This document shows, in pieces, positions 59,035-64,000 of a DNA stretch of 64,000 nucleotides. The stretch is from an uncultured Rhodobacterales bacterium. GTDB taxonomy: Bacteria; Pseudomonadota; Alphaproteobacteria; Rhodobacterales; Rhodobacteraceae. The stretch is from NCBI GenBank assembly GCA_903873585.1, contig CAIQOV010000009.1, positions 1 to 64,000 of the forward strand, written 5' to 3'. Position 1 is the first letter of the stretch; every line of letters starts with the position of its first letter. Under the pieces are notes generated by a model, which did not search any database, had not been told where the DNA came from, and saw nothing but the letters and a program-made list of their open reading frames with translations. The position numbers and the translations under genes were made by a program.

Positions 59035-60546
59035 TCAAAGCCCCAGCTTTTGCGCGACCAAAGCATTAACCGCCGCCGGATTGGCCTTGCCCCCCGTGGC
59101 CTTCAACACCTGCCCCGTGAACCAGCCCGCCAGCTTGGCATTAACCTTGGCCTTTTCGACCTGATCGGGGTTGCCCGCAATCAGCGCGTCAAGGGCTGCT
59201 TCAATAGCCCCCATGTCGGTCACTTGTTTCATGCCGTGCTTGGCGGCCTGCTCTGCCGGATCCCCACCTTCGGTCCACAAGATCTCGAACAAGTCCTTGG
59301 CCATCTTGCCACTGATCTCGCCCGCGCCGATCAAGTCGAGCACGCCGCCCAGTTGAGCGGCAGATACGGGCGTGTCGGCAATGGCGCGACCTTCCTTGTT
59401 CAGGCGGCCGAACAGCTCGTTGATCACCCAGTTCGCGGCCATCTTGCCATCGCGGCCAAAAGCCACCGCTTCAAAGAAAGCGCCGGAATCCAGCTCGGCC
59501 GTCAGCACATTGGCGTCATAGTCGGTCAGGCCATAATCGCCCATAAACCGCGCCTTCTTGGCGTCGGGCAGTTCGGGCATGGTGGCGGCTATGTCATCGA
59601 CCCAAGCCTGCTCAATCTCTAGCGGCAACAGATCGGGGCAGGGGAAATAGCGGTAATCATGCGCCTCTTCCTTAGAGCGCATCGACCGCGTTTCGCCCTT
59701 GTCGGGATCATACAAACGGGTTTCTTGCGTCACCGACCCGCCATCTTCGACAATGGCAATCTGGCGGCGTGCTTCATAGTCGATCGCTTGCTGAATGAAC
59801 CGCAACGAGTTCATGTTCTTGATCTCGCACCGCGTGCCCAGATGCGAGAAATCCTGCGTGGCTTGATATTTTTCATACTGGCCCGCACGGCACACCGACA
59901 CGTTCACATCGGCGCGCAGGTTGCCGTTTTGCATATTGCCATCGCAGGTGCCCAAATAGCGCAGGATCTGGCGCAGCTTGGCGACATAGGCCGCAGCCTC
60001 TTCCGGCCCGCGAATATCGGGGCGGCTGACGATTTCCATCAAAGCCACGCCCGTGCGGTTGAAATCGACGAAGGACATGGCAGGGTCCATATCATGGATC
60101 GACTTGCCCGCGTCTTGTTCCAGATGGATGCGCTCAATACGCACCAAACGCGCCACACCGGGCGACATTTCGACCAGCACTTCCCCCTCGCCCACGATGG
60201 GGTGGTAAAGTTGGCTGATCTGATAGCCCTGCGGCAGGTCGGGGTAGAAATAGTTCTTGCGGTCAAAGGCCGAACGCAGATTGATTGCTGCCTTCAGCCC
60301 CAGCCCCGTGCGCACGGCCTGTTCGATGCAAAAGGCGTTGATCACAGGCAACATCCCGGGCATGGCCGCATCGACAAAGGCCACGTTGGAATTGGGTTCC
60401 GCCCCCACTTGGGTCGAGGCGCCCGAGAAGAGCTTGGAGTGTGAGGCGACTTGGGCATGGATCTCCATCCCGATCACCAGTTCCCAATCGTGCTTGGCCC
60501 CGGCAATCACCTTGGGGGTAGGCTGGGTATAGGTCAGGTCAAGCAT
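59035..60546 (-). CDS. gatB: Aspartyl/glutamyl-tRNA amidotransferase subunit B
   Basis: A 503-residue GatB, which with GatA and GatC converts Glu-tRNA(Gln) (and often Asp-tRNA(Asn)) to the amide. Diagnostic segments are [35 protein letters not shown] and [17 protein letters not shown]; the C-terminal tail domain that binds tRNA is complete. ATG at 60546 chosen because GGAGG lies just upstream, inside a 4-codon longer reading. gatA and gatC are not in the window. Confidence 0.97.
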   Translation of the reverse strand: MLDLTYTQPTPKVIAGAKHDWELVIGMEIHAQVASHSKLFSGASTQVGAEPNSNVAFVDAAMPGMLPVINAFCIEQAVRTGLGLKAAINLRSAFDRKNYFYPDLPQGYQISQLYHPIVGEGEVLVEMSPGVARLVRIERIHLEQDAGKSIHDMDPAMSFVDFNRTGVALMEIVSRPDIRGPEEAAAYVAKLRQILRYLGTCDGNMQNGNLRADVNVSVCRAGQYEKYQATQDFSHLGTRCEIKNMNSLRFIQQAIDYEARRQIAIVEDGGSVTQETRLYDPDKGETRSMRSKEEAHDYRYFPCPDLLPLEIEQAWVDDIAATMPELPDAKKARFMGDYGLTDYDANVLTAELDSGAFFEAVAFGRDGKMAANWVINELFGRLNKEGRAIADTPVSAAQLGGVLDLIGAGEISGKMAKDLFEILWTEGGDPAEQAAKHGMKQVTDMGAIEAALDALIAGNPDQVEKAKVNAKLAGWFTGQVLKATGGKANPAAVNALVAQKLGL

Positions 60547-60722
60547 GAAAACCTCCATCCGTGTTCAGGGCCTTTTAGGCAGGGGGCGGGGGCGGTTCAA
60601 GGCCAAAGGCGGCGGAAACCCGCCACTTGGGCTGCCAAGCGCGCGCCCTTGGCTTGGCTTTTGCACCTTTGGCCCGCAAAACCCACCCGTCACGCGCGGT
60701 GTGACGGCAACTTTTCGGTTCC

Positions 60723-61325
60723 ATGCAAGTTTTCGACCCCCTGCGTCTGACGCTCTCCGCCCTCGCCTTGGCCCTGCTGTGCAGCGGCGCTGCAAGTGCC
60801 AACGAAGTCAAAAAAGCTTCCGACTTGCCCGCCATGCGCTGGGATCACGCCGCCAAAGCCGCCGAATGGACGGCAGAAGCTTTGGCCCAAGTGGCAGAAC
60901 ATGACGCCGAACTGACGCATCTGATTCCCAAGGATATCGAGGTTTATTGCCCAGGCTATGCCAAAGCCTCGGCCGAAGACCGCCGCGCGTTTTGGGTGTC
61001 GGTGCTGTCGGCGACGGCGAAGTATGAAAGCGGCTTTAACGCCAAAGCGGTCGGCCTGCATGGCCGCTATGTGGGGCTGATGCAGATCACCTTGGCAACC
61101 GCGCGCCATTCGGGCTGCGATGCGACCACGACCGCCACCTTGAAAGATGGCAAAGCCAACCTGTCGTGTGCCATCGACATCGTGGCCCCCCGCGTGGCCG
61201 CCGACGGCATGGTGGCAGGCGACGGCAACAAGGGCATCGCGCGCGATTGGGGCCCATGGGCCAAAGCGCGCACCCGCGCCACCATCGCCAAATGGACCCG
61301 CGCGCAGGATTATTGCCAAGGCTAA
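60723..61325 (+). CDS. Exported lytic transglycosylase (SLT domain)
   Basis: A 200-residue periplasmic muramidase-like protein. The signal peptide ends near SGAASA. The SLT fold is marked by the catalytic Glu in TAKYESGFNAKAVG and by GLMQITLATAR. Two Cys pairs may form disulfides. It cleaves glycan strands with 1,6-anhydro product formation (family knowledge). Divergent from gatB. Ends at repeat copy 3. Confidence 0.9.
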   Translation: MQVFDPLRLTLSALALALLCSGAASANEVKKASDLPAMRWDHAAKAAEWTAEALAQVAEHDAELTHLIPKDIEVYCPGYAKASAEDRRAFWVSVLSATAKYESGFNAKAVGLHGRYVGLMQITLATARHSGCDATTTATLKDGKANLSCAIDIVAPRVAADGMVAGDGNKGIARDWGPWAKARTRATIAKWTRAQDYCQG

Positions 61326-61328
61326 CCC

Positions 61329-61404
61329 CTTTCATACGTGCTCAAATATCCAAATCCTCCGCTTTGGGCTGCGGGGGTTATGGATATTTAGACACGTATG
61401 AAAG
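61329..61404. repeat. Interspersed repeat, copy 3, arranged as an inverted pair
   Basis: Left arm CTTTCATACGTGCTCAAATATCC (61329-61351) and right arm (61382-61404) are reverse complements at 20 of 23 positions, able to form a large hairpin between the convergent transglycosylase and pepN genes. It may act as a bidirectional terminator. Confidence 0.75.
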
Positions 61405-61407
61405 ACA

Positions 61408-63951
61408 TCAGCCGATCATGCGGACAACCATCTCGGCCAGATTGCGGCTGATACCGGGGCTGGCTGCGATTCGCTCAAGTTGGGCCTTGATCAGCGCCTG
61501 ACGGCCCGCATCGTAGCGCGCCCATGTCTCATAAGTGCTAGACATGCGGGCCGCAGTTTGCGGGTTTAAAGGATCAAGCTTGATCAACCAATCTGCCAGC
61601 AAAGCGTATCCCGCACCAGAGGCGTGGTGAAAACCCGCATGATTGCCCGACAGCGCGCCAAATACCGCGCGGAAGCGATTGGGGTTTTTCCAGTCAAACA
61701 GCTTGTGCTGCGTCAGCTTGGCGGTGACGCTGGCCGCTTGATCGGGGGCGGCACACAGGATTTGCAGGCTGAACCACTTGTCCATCACCAACCGCTCGCC
61801 CTGCCAGCGGGCCTCAAACCGTGCAACCTCGTCTTGCCCCGCGCCGTTTTCCAGCAAAGCGGCCAAGGTGCCGACCTCTTCGGTCATGTTGTTGGCCGCT
61901 TGATGGGCTGCGCGCAGCGGGGCTAGATCCAACCGCGCCCAAAGCCCCAAAGCCACCAACCGCAGCGCGCGTTGGCCAGCCTGATCCGCAGCAGGGCTAA
62001 AGGGGCCTGCGATGGGGGCTGACAGAGCAGGCAGGTGCGGCGCCAGCTTTTGCGCAATGGCAAGGTGCAGATCGCGCCGCGCGCGGTGGATGGCATCAGG
62101 GTCAGGCACACCGCCTGCAGCAGCAATAGTCGCCGCCATGTCATCATCCCCCGCCAAACGCAGTGCTAACGCGCGAAAGGCCGGATCAAGGCTACCCTCC
62201 AGCGCCACCCGCGCCAACCCGTCAACCAAGGGCGCGGCTTCGGCCTGCCCCATCAGCACCTCTTTGCCCAAAGACCGCCCCGCCTCCCACCGGTTGAACG
62301 GGTCGGTGTCATGCGCCAGCAAGAACGCCCGCTCAGTGGCCGCAACCTGCCGGTTCAGCACCACGGGCGCAGAAAAGCCGCGCAGGATTGAGGCGGTCGG
62401 GCGCGCAGCAAGGCCCGTGAAGTCAAACGCCTGTTCGGTCTGGGTCAGTTCCAGCACCGTGGTCGGCACAACCTCGTCCCCGTTGGGGTTCAGCAACCCG
62501 ACCGCCACCGGAATAACCTTGGGGTCTTTATCCGCCTGCCCCGGCGTGGGCGGATTGTCTTGGCGCAGCGTTAGGCGAAAGGTGCCGCTTTCGGCCAGCC
62601 AATCCTCAGTCACCGACACGCGCGGCGTGCCCGCTTGGCCATACCAGCGCTTGAACTGGGTCAGATCGCGGCCTGTGGCGTCTTCAAACACGCGCAGCCA
62701 ATCTTCAATCGTCGCGGCCTGCCCGTCATGCCGGTCAAAATACAAATCCAGCGCCGCTTTATAGCCCGCATCCCCCACCAAGCGCTTAAGCATCCCAATC
62801 ACTTCCGCGCCTTTTTCATAGACGGTGGCGGTGTAGAAATTGTTGATCTCGACAAAGCTTTCCGGCCGCACCGGATGCGCCAAAGGCCCTGCATCCTCGC
62901 GAAACTGGCGCGCGCGCAGGGTCAGCACATCTTCGATGCGCTTGACCGCGGCTGAGCGCATATCGCCTGTAAACTGCTGGTCGCGAAAGACCGTCAGCCC
63001 CTCTTTCAGGCACAGTTGAAACCAATCGCGGCAGGTGATGCGGTTGCCTGTCCAGTTGTGGAAATACTCATGCGCTATGACAGATTCAATCCGGCCATAA
63101 TCATCGTCGGTCGCCGTCTGCGGGCTGGCCAGCACGAGTTTAGAGTTGAAGATGTTCAGCCCCTTATTCTCCATCGCGCCCATGTTGAAATCGTCAACCG
63201 CCACGATGTTGAAGATATCCAGATCGTATTCGCGCCCATAGACTTGCTCATCCCAGCGCATCGAGCGGATCAAACTGTCCATCGCATAGGCGCAGCGGTC
63301 TTCGTCGCCGGGGCGGACGTAGATGTTCAGATCAACCTTGCGGCCGCCCATCGTGGTGAAGGTGTCGCTGTGGGCCAAAAGATCGCCCGCCACCAGCGCG
63401 AACAGATACGCAGGCTTGGGCCAAGGGTCGCCCCATTCTGCCCATCCCGCACCCTGCGCTATCGGATTGCCGTTTGACAACAGCACCGGCAAATCGCTTT
63501 CGATCCGCACGGTGAAAGGGGCCATCACATCGGGCCGGTCGGGGTAGAAGGTGATATGGCGAAAGCCCTGCGCCTCGCACTGGGTGCAGTACATGCCGTT
63601 CGACATATACAGCCCCTCAAGCGAGAAGTTGCCCTCGGGGGCAATTTCAACCTCAGTCTCAAGCGTGAAGTCGCCCTGCGGCAGCAGGTGGGCTGCGATG
63701 GTCAGGCCGGCATCATCGGGGGTCACATCCAGCGCAGCCCCGTTCAGCCTCGCCCCGATCAGGCGCAGCCCCTCGCCATCCAGCCGCAGATCGTGGCCAT
63801 GGCCCCGCGCGGGGTTGGGTTGCAGATCAAGGCGCGCCAGCACCCGTGTGGCTTTCGGCGCAAGGCGAAAGGTCAGATGCACGCCCGTCACAAGATGAGT
63901 GAAGGGCTGGTAATCGGCCAGATAGACCGTCTTGGGGCTTTCGGCGTTCAT
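61408..63951 (-). CDS. pepN: Aminopeptidase N (M1 family)
   Basis: An 847-residue cytosolic M1 zinc aminopeptidase. The exopeptidase motif is GAMENKG, and zinc ligands fit HEYFHNWTGNRI with the downstream Glu in CLKEGLTVF. The C-terminal helical domain is complete. It trims N-terminal residues from peptides. The start is close to the right edge; only 49 bases of upstream sequence remain. Confidence 0.97.
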   Translation of the reverse strand: MNAESPKTVYLADYQPFTHLVTGVHLTFRLAPKATRVLARLDLQPNPARGHGHDLRLDGEGLRLIGARLNGAALDVTPDDAGLTIAAHLLPQGDFTLETEVEIAPEGNFSLEGLYMSNGMYCTQCEAQGFRHITFYPDRPDVMAPFTVRIESDLPVLLSNGNPIAQGAGWAEWGDPWPKPAYLFALVAGDLLAHSDTFTTMGGRKVDLNIYVRPGDEDRCAYAMDSLIRSMRWDEQVYGREYDLDIFNIVAVDDFNMGAMENKGLNIFNSKLVLASPQTATDDDYGRIESVIAHEYFHNWTGNRITCRDWFQLCLKEGLTVFRDQQFTGDMRSAAVKRIEDVLTLRARQFREDAGPLAHPVRPESFVEINNFYTATVYEKGAEVIGMLKRLVGDAGYKAALDLYFDRHDGQAATIEDWLRVFEDATGRDLTQFKRWYGQAGTPRVSVTEDWLAESGTFRLTLRQDNPPTPGQADKDPKVIPVAVGLLNPNGDEVVPTTVLELTQTEQAFDFTGLAARPTASILRGFSAPVVLNRQVAATERAFLLAHDTDPFNRWEAGRSLGKEVLMGQAEAAPLVDGLARVALEGSLDPAFRALALRLAGDDDMAATIAAAGGVPDPDAIHRARRDLHLAIAQKLAPHLPALSAPIAGPFSPAADQAGQRALRLVALGLWARLDLAPLRAAHQAANNMTEEVGTLAALLENGAGQDEVARFEARWQGERLVMDKWFSLQILCAAPDQAASVTAKLTQHKLFDWKNPNRFRAVFGALSGNHAGFHHASGAGYALLADWLIKLDPLNPQTAARMSSTYETWARYDAGRQALIKAQLERIAASPGISRNLAEMVVRMIG

Positions 63952-64000
63952 CGGGTCTATCCTTCAGGAAGGCTGAGGCGACACCCCAGCAAAGGTCACA

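Overview
This 64-kb window is a stretch of a high-GC alphaproteobacterial chromosome. Gene content points to Rhodobacterales (Rhodobacteraceae-like): a B12-dependent ribonucleotide reductase (nrdJ), a DUF5930-type M23 peptidase overlapping a bactofilin, rodZ next to ispG, a Rhodobacter-type porin, and an ATTC-N8-GAAT sulfide-type operator. Most of the window is ordinary housekeeping. There is no prophage, insertion sequence, CRISPR array or rRNA operon. Assignments rest on motifs and family knowledge only; no searches were run.

Layout. 1-5.5 kb: an aromatic catabolic operon (maleylacetate reductase, FAD monooxygenase, hydroxyquinol-type dioxygenase, BKACE enzyme) with a divergent LysR regulator. 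5.5-10.1 kb: an orphan membrane protein, coaD, a second LysR gene divergent from mmsA, and a DUF2892 protein. 10.2-16.6 kb: an outer-membrane protein gene broken by a stop codon, uvrA, a rhodanese behind a SqrR/BigR-like operator, lpd and a DUF924 gene. 16.7-25.8 kb: an AsmA-like/queA/MFS operon, a peroxiredoxin, a DUF455 gene and the M23-bactofilin pair. 25.9-37.2 kb: MFS, prfB, PBP1A, a DsbA-like protein, ispG, rodZ, a secreted hypothetical protein, an M20 peptidase and a GNAT gene. 37.2-42.6 kb: tRNA-Asp, a pirin, two tRNA-Val genes, lon and tgt. 42.7-47.4 kb: an accessory patch with a TetR regulator, the ubiquitin-fold gene and an LLM/tautomerase/hydrolase operon. 47.5-64 kb: nrdJ, several EamA exporters, a Fur-family regulator, eno, a frameshifted porin, an FAD oxidase, rarD, gatB, a lytic transglycosylase and pepN.

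The standout is at 43376-44442. A signal peptide is followed by a domain matching eukaryotic ubiquitin at about 41 of 72 positions (hand alignment), then by a C-terminal outer-membrane beta-barrel. This is the layout of an autotransporter whose passenger is ubiquitin. The ubiquitin part is about 50% GC and uses rare codons, whereas the barrel part looks native. The gene carries a one-base frameshift inside the barrel. Two other outer-membrane barrel genes here are also broken by single-site lesions (an in-frame TAA at 10664, an extra G at 55712-55715), while no cytosolic gene is visibly damaged.

Other points of interest: a BKACE enzyme placed where it could finish hydroxyquinol breakdown without the usual CoA-transferase and thiolase; a short repeat family lying between convergent genes; a nested 21-bp inverted repeat beyond the lon terminator; and a pair of NrdR-box-like sites upstream of nrdJ.
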